In this document: piece after piece, positions 18,001-26,084 of the stretch
Position numbering within the stretch: the stretch's first letter is position 1
Layout of the letters: each line of letters opens with the position of its first letter
NCBI RefSeq assembly: GCF_028867935.1
Contig: NZ_JAPQNS010000004.1
Coordinates: 248,001-312,000 of the forward strand
Direction: 5' to 3'
Length of the DNA: 64,000 nt
Origin: Flavobacterium sp. SUN052
Lineage (GTDB): Bacteria; Bacteroidota; Bacteroidia; Flavobacteriales; Flavobacteriaceae
Made by a program: the position numbers and the translations under genes
The notes under the pieces: model-generated
What the model was told of the DNA's origin: nothing
The model's input: only the letters and a program-made list of their open reading frames with translations
Databases searched by the model: none

Positions 18001-18803
18001 CGCTGGAAAAAGCAGTAGGAGAGCGGACAGTTGAGCTAGAGGAAGCTAACGAAACACTTGAAAATAAAAACTCAGCCCTTCTGAAAATGAATAATGAACT
18101 TGAATCATTTACCTATATATCGAGCCATGATTTACAGGAGCCCCTGCGTAAAATACAAACACTGGCTGGTCGAATACTCGAAAAGGAAAGCCAGAATTTA
18201 ACTGAAAACGGTAAAGATTATTTTTTGCGATTGCAGGGGGCTGCCGAACGGATGCAGCAACTTATTCAGGATTTACTGGCCTTCTCCCGTGTAAATACAA
18301 CAGAACGGAAATTTGAAGACACGGATCTTAATACAATTACGAATGAGGTGCTTAGTGAGCTGGACGAAGCTATTCAGGAAAAACACGCTACTATAGAGGT
18401 TATATGCCTCGGATCTGCCAAGATCATTGTATTTCAGTTTCGTCAACTGATGCAAAACCTTGTCGGAAACGCGCTTAAATTCACCGATGTTGCTAAACCT
18501 CCGCATATTATAATAAGGAGCGGGGTTGAGTTAGGAAGAGAGTCGACTAACAAAAATTTATTACCCGACAAGAACTATTGCCACATCTCTGTCAGCGATA
18601 ATGGTATTGGGTTTGAACCCAAATATAGCGAACGGATTTTTGGGGTATTTCAACGGCTAAACGGTAGAAATCAATATAGAGGTACTGGAATTGGTCTGGC
18701 AATTGTGAAAAAGATAGTCGAGAACCATAAAGGGTTTATTACCGCTACCAGCAAGCTTCATAAAGGAGCTACGTTCGATATATATATTCCTGCTGATGAA
18801 TAA
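15066..18803 (+). CDS. CheB-CheR-PAS-histidine kinase hybrid protein
   Basis: A 1245-residue cytosolic fusion. CheB methylesterase domain (~12-195): triad Ser21 (GASAGG), His48 (VQHLSP), Asp141 (GTGSDGT), all present. CheR domain (~215-475): N-terminal TTIRRRILRRM, SAM-binding VWVTGCSTGEEAYS (314-327) and CRNVLIYM (418-425). A Glu/Gln/Asn-rich coiled coil follows (~645-725), then two PAS-like regions (~735-850 and ~860-975), a phosphotransfer helix with the His of SSHDLQEPLRK (~1019) and HATPase_c with QNLVGNALKF, DNGIGF and GTGIGLAIV. No receiver or membrane domain was seen. No chemotaxis receptor or cheA is nearby, so methylation of a receptor in cis is doubtful. It closes the Kai-associated signalling block. 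Confidence 0.92.
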   Translation: MSEGQKTLSPNLFPVVGVGASAGGLDAFKKLLEAIPENSGMAYVLVQHLSPIHESILPELLQKVTSIPVLEIADEIKVEPDHIYILPSNKMLVANDGILQLSPRTTKKNEPNLPIDLFFTSLAEVHQSGAIGVVLSGTGSDGTKGLKAIKEYGGITIAQDEMSAGYDGMPKSAIQAGVVDFILPPEQIPQKLLEIAGIFNQHINTESSLQAQANDAFRQMLALLRIRKGTDFTYYKQTTIRRRILRRMAINKSDQPVDYLTYLRDNKIEQDALYQDLLIPVTSFFRDPKTFSTLCDTIFPLIIRNKSASEPIRVWVTGCSTGEEAYSMAICFKEFLGEDRERVQLFASDLSEPAIAKARTAIYTKSEVEGVSPQRLQEFFIKTNGSYQVNKQVRDMCVFARHNFLKDPPFGKIDFISCRNVLIYMEPYLQKKALTTFHYALNPNGFLLLGKSETISGVPELFASAVKTEKLFTRKDVPGRFMLLASERSELPVVSVKTDPKTETMRADFQKTADDIILSKYTPVGVVVNEGLDIVHFRGSTSNFLEQLSGKPTHNLLLMAKYGLAFELRNILHKAKKQKAAVIKENIPVLINDVQRIISLEAIPLLNTIEPHYLVLFHEKNQVGNMAITGSSKKATVSKSNKDNKDLRIHQLEQELDQTREDMRSITEDQEAVNEELQSANEELLSGSEELQSLNEELETSKEEQQSTNEELMAVNQEITNLNEQVIASRDYAEAIIGNIRQPLLVLDKNLRIKTANSTFYQAFQVKEPETEGFLIYDLGNKQWNIPELRTLLEKILPEKSAFNDFAITYTFPVIGERVMLLNARELVNKNSSEKLILLSIEDITDKAKAQEKEKKAEKRFQFIADAMPQKVWTADAIGNVNYLSQHWFSYTGLSFDELKDWGWEKIVHPLDLTEYKQRWQKSIDTGTDFEMENRLLDWQGNYMWYLSRWSAQKDKRGVVEMWVGTNTEIHKQRKQKEALEKAVGERTVELEEANETLENKNSALLKMNNELESFTYISSHDLQEPLRKIQTLAGRILEKESQNLTENGKDYFLRLQGAAERMQQLIQDLLAFSRVNTTERKFEDTDLNTITNEVLSELDEAIQEKHATIEVICLGSAKIIVFQFRQLMQNLVGNALKFTDVAKPPHIIIRSGVELGRESTNKNLLPDKNYCHISVSDNGIGFEPKYSERIFGVFQRLNGRNQYRGTGIGLAIVKKIVENHKGFITATSKLHKGATFDIYIPADE

Positions 18804-18805
18804 GT

Positions 18806-18843
18806 GATTGGGTAACTGAGGTAATTTCCCCAATTACCCAATC
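18806..18843. terminator. Palindrome between convergent genes, TAATTGGGTAA family copy 2
   Basis: Arms 18806-18821 and 18828-18843 pair over 16 bases with two mismatches, around a six-base A/T loop. The element starts two bases after the hybrid-kinase stop and ends eight bases before the pgk stop on the other strand, so it can end transcription from both sides. It is related in sequence to 5770-5818 and 62150-62198. Confidence 0.65.
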
Positions 18844-18851
18844 CTAATTTC

Positions 18852-20039
18852 TTATTGCAATGCCGCTACGCCTGGTAGCACTTTACCTTCCATGTATTCG
18901 AGCAAGGCACCGCCACCCGTCGAAACGTAGCTAACGCGGTCGCCGTAACCAGCCTGGTTGATTGCCGAAGCTGAATCGCCCCCGCCGATGAGTGAGAAGG
19001 CACCATTTTCTTCGGTTGCTTTCACTACCGCTTTGGCAATGGCGTTGGTACCCGTAGCAAAGTTTTCGAACTCAAATACGCCCATTGGGCCGTTCCAGAG
19101 AATGGTTTTTGAATTGGCAACTACTTCCATAAACAGCTTGACTGATTCGGGACCAATATCCAGCCCTTCCCACCCATCAGGAATCTCGCCCGTAGCGAAA
19201 GTCTGGCGGTTGGCATCGTTTGAAAAGCTATCGGCGCATACATTGTCGAGCGGCATAATGATTTTCACGCCCTTCTCTTCGGCCTTTTTCAGGATTTCCA
19301 GCGCTAGGTCCTGCTTGTCCGCTTCGAGCAGCGACTTACCAATTTTTCCACCCAATGCTTTAGTGAATGTGTACGTCATTCCCCCACCGATAATCAGGTT
19401 ATCGACCGTATCGAGCAGGCGTTCAATAATCAGGATTTTGTCTGAAATCTTGGCTCCACCCATAATTGCCGTAAAAGGCCGCTCAGCATGATTTAGGATT
19501 TTGTCGGCGTTTTCAATTTCGGCCAGCATCACATAGCCACACACCCGATCTTCGAAAAACTGACCGACAACTGCCGTGCTGGCGTGAGCGCGGTGGGCGG
19601 TTCCGAACGCGTCGTTCACCCAAACATCGCCCAGTTTCGAGAGTTTTTCGGCAAAACCCACATCGCCTTTTTCTTCTTCTTTGTAAAAGCGAAGGTTCTC
19701 AAGCAAAAGAATTTCGCCTGGCTGCAACGCGGCTGCCTGATCAATAGCCGACTGGCCAATGCAGTCGTCGGCAAATTTTACCTCGCGACCGAAAGTTTCT
19801 GACAAGGTAGGAACCAGGTGCCGGAGCGAATATTTATCCGTTGGACCATCTTTTGGGCGACCGAGGTGTGACATCAGGATAGCCGAACCACCATCATTCA
19901 AGATTTTGGTAATTGTTGGGATAGTCGCTTTGATGCGGGTATCGTCGGTGATGGTAAACTGTGCGTCGAGTGGCACGTTGAAATCCACGCGGACGAGGGC
20001 TTTCTTACCAGCGAAATTGTACGAGTCAACTGTTTTCAT
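18852..20039 (-). CDS. pgk: Phosphoglycerate kinase
   Basis: Glycolytic enzyme transferring phosphate from 1,3-bisphosphoglycerate to ADP. The ATG at 20039 gives 395 residues beginning [20 protein letters not shown], the normal PGK start; the longer reading to 20069 adds ten residues that PGKs do not have. Visible signatures: [38 protein letters not shown] and the C-terminal nucleotide loop GGGDS. Length and motifs are complete. The gene is monocistronic here, convergent with the hybrid kinase and divergent from the M28 peptidase. Confidence 0.97.
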   Translation of the reverse strand: MKTVDSYNFAGKKALVRVDFNVPLDAQFTITDDTRIKATIPTITKILNDGGSAILMSHLGRPKDGPTDKYSLRHLVPTLSETFGREVKFADDCIGQSAIDQAAALQPGEILLLENLRFYKEEEKGDVGFAEKLSKLGDVWVNDAFGTAHRAHASTAVVGQFFEDRVCGYVMLAEIENADKILNHAERPFTAIMGGAKISDKILIIERLLDTVDNLIIGGGMTYTFTKALGGKIGKSLLEADKQDLALEILKKAEEKGVKIIMPLDNVCADSFSNDANRQTFATGEIPDGWEGLDIGPESVKLFMEVVANSKTILWNGPMGVFEFENFATGTNAIAKAVVKATEENGAFSLIGGGDSASAINQAGYGDRVSYVSTGGGALLEYMEGKVLPGVAALQ

Positions 20040-20066
20040 GAGAAAATCAAAGAGTGAAATCGACCG

Positions 20067-20095
20067 CAAAATTGGTGGAAAAAATTAAGTGGCAA
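20067..20095 (-). promoter_or_regulatory. Candidate promoter (TTG-N18-CAATTTTG) for pgk
   Basis: On the minus strand TTG (20095-20093) precedes CAATTTTG (20074-20067) by 18 bases; the latter differs from TAnnTTTG at one position. Transcription would begin about 25 bases before the pgk ATG at 20039. Confidence 0.35.
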
Positions 20096-20178
20096 GCTGT
20101 GAATTTGAAAAGCTTACTATTGTCCTGAATAACAAAATTATCTTTATGCTTTCAACTGCTTACTTCCTCGCTACTTAA

Positions 20179-22527
20179 ATGATTTTTTCGTCCAAAATTT
20201 CAGCGGTACTTGTGCTCCTTTTGCTCATCGGTATTTCCGTCTGGACAATTAGGGCCATGCAGCCTCCCTCACCACTACCCACCACTGCACCCGCAACGGA
20301 GTTCTCGGCTCAACGTGCTTTTGCTCATGTTCGCGAAATAGCCCGTGAGCCCCATGCTATGGGTACGCCAGCCCACGTTACTGCTCGCGCTTATCTGCTT
20401 AATCAGTTGCGCGCGCTTAACCTGGAAACCGAGGTTCAGGAAACGGCTGTTAGCCATCGACGCGGTGGCAGTGTGGGCTACGTTTTTAATCTGGTTGGTC
20501 GGCTGAAAGGACAGAAACCCGGTAAAGCGGTGTTGATGCTCGCTCACTACGACTCGCAACCCAACTCGCGCGGAGCTGCCGATGATGGTTCTGGCGTAGC
20601 GGCAATTCTCGAAACGGCCCGTGCCCTGAAAAATGGTCCACCTTTGCAAAATGACGTTATTTTTCTGCTCACCGATGGCGAGGAATATGGGTTGTACGGC
20701 GCTCAGGCGTTTGTGCGTCATCCCTGGGCTAAAGATGTTGGTTTTGTAATGAATCTCGAATCGCGGGGTGTACGCGGACCCAGCATGACGTTTGAGATCA
20801 GTCCGGAAAACGGGTGGGCTGTTGATGCCCTCGCCAAAGCAGCTCCGTATCCGCTGGCTTCGTCGCTGATGTATGAGATCTACCGCATTCTGCCCAACAG
20901 TACCGATTTTACTGTATTTAGATTGGCGGGTTACAGCGGTCTCAATTCGGCCTTTATTGATGGGTTTGTGCATTACCACAAACTGACCGATTCACCCGAT
21001 AATCTCGACCTCGGTACCCTGCAGCACCACGGGAGTAATTTACTGGGCCTAACCCGCTACCTCGGCAACCAACCCCTCGATCACACCAAAGCACCCGACA
21101 AAGTTTTCTTCAATACGGTTGGGTTTCAGATGGTGCAGTACCCCATGTCGCTCAACTGGTTGTTTGTGGGGCTACTCACACTGACGCTAATTGTTGCTCT
21201 TGTGGTGGGCAGTCGCAAAAAAGTGTTGACGTTGGGGCAAAGCCTTGCCGGAGCGGTTTTATTTCTGTTAATGGTTATCTTGATACTGGCCCTGTTATGG
21301 CCGCTTACAGTATTTGTGCGGCAACTGATGCCCGATGCGTATCATATCAGAGTGGCCGAAGGCAGCCCACTGTCATTTTTGTATTTCATTAATGGTATTT
21401 ACGCTTCCGACAAATTCCTGATTGCCTATGCTTTACTGACCACTGGCGTATTTGGATTACTGGTGCGGGTGGTAATGCGCTGGATACGGCCCTTTTCACT
21501 CATCATGGGGGTTTACCTGCTTTTGTACATACTGGTTATGGTACAGGCGTTTTTATTGCCCGCTACAACTTTCCAACTCATGTTTCCATTGCTGTTTAGC
21601 CTGGTGGGCACGGGAGCTGTGTTGCAATGGAATCTGTATCAGCGCAAAAGTAGGTTGTCTTATGAATTAGTAACACTGGGAGCTGCTTTACCTGCATTGT
21701 TTCTGATTCCGTTGGTTCGATTGCTGTTCGTGACGTTCGATCTGCAACTGCCAATTGTTGGCTCTATGGTATTATTTATTATCACTCTGGGACTGTTATT
21801 GCCGATTGGCGTTGGGATTGAGCAATCGCTTCGCTGGCGTAACGGACCGACTGTAGCAATCGCGGTTTTGGTGCTTGGCTTGTTAACGACCGCCTGGGCT
21901 ATTCGAGCTGAGGCTCCCAGCACCGTGCAACCGCTACACAGCCAGGTTAGTTATTACCTGAATGCCGACACAGGAAAAGCGTACTGGATGTCGCCATCGA
22001 CAACAACCGACCCCTGGAAGCAACAGTTTTTTACCCAAAGTACTATTGGCTCTTTCCCCGAGTTTTATCCGGCCAGCAAACGGCAACTGTTAAAGAATTC
22101 AGCCCAACCATTGGCTCTACAAGCGCCAACTGCCGAACTGCTGAGCGACAGTAACACCACCACAAGCCGAACAGTGCGGATAAAACTACGGTCGGTGCGT
22201 GGGGCAGCGGGTTTTGAAATTGGGTTGATTGCCAAAGACACCGCCGATATTCAGTCAATCTTCGTAAATAACGAACCGACTAAACCTGGAAGCGCGCCAG
22301 TTAGTGGTGGCCATTTATTCTCCGTTGTAGCTAACGGCTTGCCGCTAAACAAAGAAATGACGCTCACCGTCAGAACCCGACCGGGAGCGTCATTGCGTTT
22401 GTTATTATACGATCAATCGATGAGCTTGCCTAAATCGCTGGTGAAAATCCCTTTACCAGCCAATGTGGTGTATGAGCAGGGAGCTGGAAGTAATCAGACA
22501 GTTGTGCGGAAAGAGTTTACGTTCTAA
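20179..22527 (+). CDS. M28 family zinc aminopeptidase with multi-pass membrane region
   Basis: A 782-residue protein. One N-terminal membrane segment (~7-27) leads to an M28 peptidase domain (~45-310). Zinc-site residues are seen in LAHYDSQ (His123, Asp125), AADDGSG (Asp135/136) and TDGEEYG (Glu168/169). From ~325 to ~590 there are about eight or nine hydrophobic segments, then a soluble C-terminal domain of ~190 residues. This resembles the architecture of eukaryotic ERMP1/Pff1 peptidases (M28 followed by transmembrane helices). The catalytic domain should face the periplasm. Substrate unknown. The gene converges on the ytxH-like gene with only ten bases between the two stops. Confidence 0.88.
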   Translation: MIFSSKISAVLVLLLLIGISVWTIRAMQPPSPLPTTAPATEFSAQRAFAHVREIAREPHAMGTPAHVTARAYLLNQLRALNLETEVQETAVSHRRGGSVGYVFNLVGRLKGQKPGKAVLMLAHYDSQPNSRGAADDGSGVAAILETARALKNGPPLQNDVIFLLTDGEEYGLYGAQAFVRHPWAKDVGFVMNLESRGVRGPSMTFEISPENGWAVDALAKAAPYPLASSLMYEIYRILPNSTDFTVFRLAGYSGLNSAFIDGFVHYHKLTDSPDNLDLGTLQHHGSNLLGLTRYLGNQPLDHTKAPDKVFFNTVGFQMVQYPMSLNWLFVGLLTLTLIVALVVGSRKKVLTLGQSLAGAVLFLLMVILILALLWPLTVFVRQLMPDAYHIRVAEGSPLSFLYFINGIYASDKFLIAYALLTTGVFGLLVRVVMRWIRPFSLIMGVYLLLYILVMVQAFLLPATTFQLMFPLLFSLVGTGAVLQWNLYQRKSRLSYELVTLGAALPALFLIPLVRLLFVTFDLQLPIVGSMVLFIITLGLLLPIGVGIEQSLRWRNGPTVAIAVLVLGLLTTAWAIRAEAPSTVQPLHSQVSYYLNADTGKAYWMSPSTTTDPWKQQFFTQSTIGSFPEFYPASKRQLLKNSAQPLALQAPTAELLSDSNTTTSRTVRIKLRSVRGAAGFEIGLIAKDTADIQSIFVNNEPTKPGSAPVSGGHLFSVVANGLPLNKEMTLTVRTRPGASLRLLLYDQSMSLPKSLVKIPLPANVVYEQGAGSNQTVVRKEFTF

Positions 22528-22537
22528 ATCCGCATTC

Positions 22538-22852
22538 CTATACTGGAGTCACTGGAGTCTCCGGTGTTTCAGCAGCGGGAAGTTCAGGCTTTTTGCCCAG
22601 TACGTCGTTGATGGCTTGCTCGGCATCGGGGAAGTTGTTGCGCAGCAAATCGGCCAGTTTTGATTTCAGGTTATCGAAATACTCCGGTGCATTTTCAACA
22701 GCTGCTTCAGCCTCCGACTTGAACTGATTGCCCTGTTCTTTCAGGTTCTCCATCATTTTTTCGCCCTCTTCGGTATGGGCATACTTAGTGAGAGCAACCC
22801 CGGCAACAGCTCCGAGGATAAATGTAGCAAGATGTTTTGCGTTGACAGCCAT
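22538..22852 (-). CDS. YtxH-like small membrane-associated protein
   Basis: The ATG at 22852 gives 104 residues; the longer reading to 23011 runs through the OsmC terminator and is rejected. A hydrophobic, Gly/Ala-rich segment (about 9-23, ATFILGAVAGVALTKY) is followed by a charged helical region (EEGEKMMENLKEQ...) and a Pro/Thr-rich tail (ETPETPVTPV). This is the YtxH domain pattern, often linked to envelope or general stress in Gram-positives and common but uncharacterised in Bacteroidota. It is adjacent to an OsmC gene on the same strand, but a strong terminator lies between them. Confidence 0.75.
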   Translation of the reverse strand: MAVNAKHLATFILGAVAGVALTKYAHTEEGEKMMENLKEQGNQFKSEAEAAVENAPEYFDNLKSKLADLLRNNFPDAEQAINDVLGKKPELPAAETPETPVTPV

Positions 22853-22934
22853 AATGTTAGATTGGTTAACGTGATAATGAGGTGAAGATACAGGGTTTTT
22901 AAACCGAAGAGTCCTGTTAGTTAGGAATTGGCTT

Positions 22935-23009
22935 AAAAAAAGGATGGTCGGTTTGTCCGTAACGCGAGCTGTATTGAGTAGCAATGTCAGCGTTACGAAC
23001 AAACCGACC
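22935..23009 (-). terminator. Rho-independent terminator after the OsmC gene
   Basis: On the minus strand, arms 23009-22991 and 22964-22946 pair over 19 bases with one mismatch, and a run of seven T follows at 22941-22935. It starts 18 bases after the OsmC stop codon and separates that gene from the downstream ytxH-like gene. Confidence 0.75.
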
Positions 23010-23026
23010 AATCGGTAAAACTGTTA

Positions 23027-23461
23027 TTATACCAGCGATGCGTTCAGCGTTAGCTTAATGTCTGGTGATAAGGCCCGTGAGATAATACAATGGGATTTGG
23101 CCCCTTCAGCAATCTCTTTGAATTTGGCTTCGTCGATACCCGGAACGCTACCTTTGATGGTGAGGTCAACAGCCGTAACAGTCAGCGTATCGGTGTCCAT
23201 TGTCAGTACGGCATTGGTTTCGAGTGAATCCACCGTAAATCCGGCCCGACCAAGTTCAGCGCCCGTGGCCATGGTGAAACAGCCCGCATGAGCAGCCGCT
23301 AATAGTTCTTCAGGGTTTGTACCCGCTTTACCGTCTTCGCTCTGGAAACGGGTTTTAAACGAAAAAGGCGTGTTGTCTAACACACCACCAAATGCCGACA
23401 AACTGCCGGTACCTTCTTGTAGACTGCCTTTCCAGGTAGCCGATGCTCTGCGTTTAAGCAT
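23027..23461 (-). CDS. OsmC/Ohr family peroxiredoxin-like protein
   Basis: A 144-residue cytosolic protein of the OsmC subfamily. The two reactive cysteines are at Cys61 (HAGCFTMA) and Cys125 (SHCIISRAL), with the typical GTNPEELLAAAHAGCF and N-terminal SATWKGSLQEGTG regions. Known for the family: thiol-dependent reduction of organic hydroperoxides, with induction by osmotic or oxidative stress in Proteobacteria. It stands alone between its terminator and a divergently transcribed oxidoreductase gene; no regulator of the OhrR type is adjacent. Confidence 0.93.
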   Translation of the reverse strand: MLKRRASATWKGSLQEGTGSLSAFGGVLDNTPFSFKTRFQSEDGKAGTNPEELLAAAHAGCFTMATGAELGRAGFTVDSLETNAVLTMDTDTLTVTAVDLTIKGSVPGIDEAKFKEIAEGAKSHCIISRALSPDIKLTLNASLV

Positions 23462-23616
23462 GGTTTAGTTCTGTATAGTGTTGAATTTGGAACTGACAGT
23501 TTAACGGAGGGCGATGGCAAATGGTTTTGCGGACTTCATCAATCCGAAAGTTCTTGCTTGCAAAGCCACGTCATTCTGCCCAAATTAGCCGAATAAACCT
23601 AAACCAGTTGATCATC

Positions 23617-24915
23617 ATGAATCAACCGCTTAACCGTCGGGAGTTTCTGCAGCAGAGTAGTGCTGCTGCGCTGAGTCTCGCTTTATTTCCCAGTATGAAA
23701 CGGCGCGTGGCACCATCCGACAAACTTCGTGTGGCGCATATTGGCGTAAATGGCATGGGAACGAATCATCTAAACTGGTTTGCCAAACTCCCCGAAGTAG
23801 ACATTGTGGGCTTGTGCGATGTGGACGAAACTCACTTGGCTAAAGCGCTGGATACCCTAAAAAAGCACGAACCATATGCCAACCGCCCAGCCGACGCGGT
23901 TAAAACCTACGCTGATTTTCGCTACCTCCTCGACCGGAAAGACATCGACGCTATCACCTGCGCCACCCCCGACCATTGGCATGCCCAGATTGCAATCATG
24001 GCCTTTCAGGCGGGTAAAGATGTGTACGGCGAAAAACCGCTGTCGTACAGTGTGCGCGAAGGGCAGCAGATGCTGAAAGCGCAAAAACGTTACGACCGGA
24101 TTTTTCAGCTAGGAACCCAGATCCATGCGGGCGATAACTACCACCGGGTGGTTGAGATTATAAATTCTGGAGCGATTGGTAAAGTGCACACGGTGCGGCT
24201 CTGGAAAACCGGTGCTCCCCCGGTGCTTGGCCCCGCCAATTATCAGGCTCCGCCCAGCACTCTCAACTGGGACATGTGGCAGGGCCCGGCCCCAGTATCG
24301 CTGTATACGCCCGAGCGCTGCCATTTTACATATCGCTATTTTCTGGATTATTCCGGTGGGGTATTTCAGGATTTCTGGTGCCACATTGCCGATGTAGTTT
24401 GGTGGGCCATTAACCCAACGGGTTTGAGTCGTATAACCGCGAAAGGCGAGCTACCCGAAGGCATCGGAGATGCTCCCAAATGGATTGATATTGATTATGA
24501 GTTCGACGGTTTGAAACTTCACTGGACCAGTACACCACTCAACGTGCCGGGTGCCGAGAAACGTGGTATTGGTGCCTATTTCGAGGGCGATAAAGGAACA
24601 CTACTCTGCGATTATGGTTCGCGCGAAATCACGATCAACGGCGTTACCATGACCGACATAGCAGAAGTGCCGATCACAATCGAACGCTCGCCCGGCCACC
24701 AGCAGAACTTTGTGAATGCAGTAAAATCAAGAACACAGCCGGAATCGAATCTGGCCTACGCCCGGCAAATGACCATGCCTATGCACCTCGGTCTAATTGC
24801 CTGGCGACTTGGTCAGCCGCTGGAGTGGAACGCCCGCAAAGAAAAATTTCGCCATAATTCAGAAGCTAACGCACTGCTTTCGAGAGAATACCGGAAAGGA
24901 TGGGATTTGGTGTAA
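23617..24915 (+). CDS. Gfo/Idh/MocA family oxidoreductase with Tat signal
   Basis: The ATG at 23617 gives 432 residues starting with a twin-arginine signal (NRREFLQQSSAAALSLALF); the longer reading from 23521 is rejected for this reason. The NAD(P)-binding fold begins with VAHIGVNGMG, followed by DVDETHLAKA, CATPDHWHAQ and the EKP motif (YGEKPLSYSV). Large C-terminal domain as usual for the family. Likely a periplasmic, cofactor-preloaded sugar or inositol-type oxidoreductase, as in many Bacteroidota secreted Gfo/Idh/MocA members. Substrate cannot be assigned. It is 76 bases upstream of the threonine aldolase gene. Confidence 0.92.
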   Translation: MNQPLNRREFLQQSSAAALSLALFPSMKRRVAPSDKLRVAHIGVNGMGTNHLNWFAKLPEVDIVGLCDVDETHLAKALDTLKKHEPYANRPADAVKTYADFRYLLDRKDIDAITCATPDHWHAQIAIMAFQAGKDVYGEKPLSYSVREGQQMLKAQKRYDRIFQLGTQIHAGDNYHRVVEIINSGAIGKVHTVRLWKTGAPPVLGPANYQAPPSTLNWDMWQGPAPVSLYTPERCHFTYRYFLDYSGGVFQDFWCHIADVVWWAINPTGLSRITAKGELPEGIGDAPKWIDIDYEFDGLKLHWTSTPLNVPGAEKRGIGAYFEGDKGTLLCDYGSREITINGVTMTDIAEVPITIERSPGHQQNFVNAVKSRTQPESNLAYARQMTMPMHLGLIAWRLGQPLEWNARKEKFRHNSEANALLSREYRKGWDLV

Positions 24916-24991
24916 AACATAATTGGACTCAGGTTCGGCCTGTCGGCTCTTTGAAACGTGTAACTTGGGACTTGAAATTTGAGATCACTTT

Positions 24992-26026
24992 ATGACAATA
25001 GACCTTCGAAGCGATACCGTAACACACCCCACGCCCGCCATGCGCGAGGCCATGTTTGCTGCCCCGCTGGGTGATGATGTATTCGGTGACGACCCAACGG
25101 TGAATGCCCTGGAAACTAAAGCGGCCCAGCTTTTCGGAATGGAAGCGGCCCTGTTTTGTCCCAGCGGTACAATGACCAATCAATTGGCGATCAGAACCCA
25201 CACCCGCCCCGGCGATGAGGTGATTTGCGACCAGCTTTCGCATATTTACCTGTATGAAGGAGGTGGGATTATGGCTAATTCGGGGGTATCGGTGTCGTTG
25301 CTGCCGGGTGAGCGGGGTAAACTTACGCCCGCCCTTGTTCGTGATGCCATCAACAACCCCGCCGACCCGCACCGGCCTTTGACGCGGCTGGTTAGCCTGG
25401 AAAATACAATGAATAAAGGGGGTGGTTGTTATTACACTCTACCCGAAATAGCCGCCATCCGGCAAGTATGCGACGACAACAAGTTACCTCTGCACCTCGA
25501 TGGAGCGCGACTGTTTAACGCGCTGGTTGAAACGGGCGAAAGCACCGAAGCGCACGGTCAACTGTTCGACTCAATCAGTATTTGTCTCTCGAAAGGGTTG
25601 GGTTGTCCGGTTGGGTCGCTGCTGTTGGGGAAACGCGATTTTATTACTCAAGCCCGGCGCTTTCGCAAAATGATGGGGGGAGGCTGGCGACAGGCGGGGT
25701 TCCTGGCGGCCGCGGGTATTTACGCTCTCGATCACCACGTGAACCGGCTGAAACTCGACCATTCTCGCGCCCGTAAAATTGGGGCAATGCTTGAAGCCCT
25801 GCCCGAAGTGCAGGAGATTTACCCCATCGATACCAACATCGTTATTTTCCGTTTGCCCGAAAGTATTCTGGCGACCGATTATGTGCAACAACTAGCCGAA
25901 AAAGGAATTCGGGGTGTCACGTTCGGAAAACATTTGGTACGATTTGTAACGCATCACGACTTCACCGACGAGCATCTGGCAGAACTGGAAACGCGACTAA
26001 AATCTTCGATAGGATTACACAATTAG
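24992..26026 (+). CDS. Low-specificity L-threonine aldolase
   Basis: A 344-residue PLP enzyme cleaving L-threonine or allo-threonine to glycine and acetaldehyde. Recognisable segments: [15 protein letters not shown] at the N-terminus, [34 protein letters not shown] and the PLP-Lys in [12 protein letters not shown] (Lys201). Length is normal. It is followed after 58 bases by a GHMP kinase and then a GNAT-nitrilase gene, all on the plus strand. The spacer to the kinase (26027-26084) contains a tandem AATCCTGT pair within a partly self-complementary stretch. Confidence 0.94.
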   Translation: MTIDLRSDTVTHPTPAMREAMFAAPLGDDVFGDDPTVNALETKAAQLFGMEAALFCPSGTMTNQLAIRTHTRPGDEVICDQLSHIYLYEGGGIMANSGVSVSLLPGERGKLTPALVRDAINNPADPHRPLTRLVSLENTMNKGGGCYYTLPEIAAIRQVCDDNKLPLHLDGARLFNALVETGESTEAHGQLFDSISICLSKGLGCPVGSLLLGKRDFITQARRFRKMMGGGWRQAGFLAAAGIYALDHHVNRLKLDHSRARKIGAMLEALPEVQEIYPIDTNIVIFRLPESILATDYVQQLAEKGIRGVTFGKHLVRFVTHHDFTDEHLAELETRLKSSIGLHN

Positions 26027-26084
26027 AAGGATTTCTTTTCGTCTTACGAATCTTTTAATCCTGTAATCCTGTCGAAAAAATACT

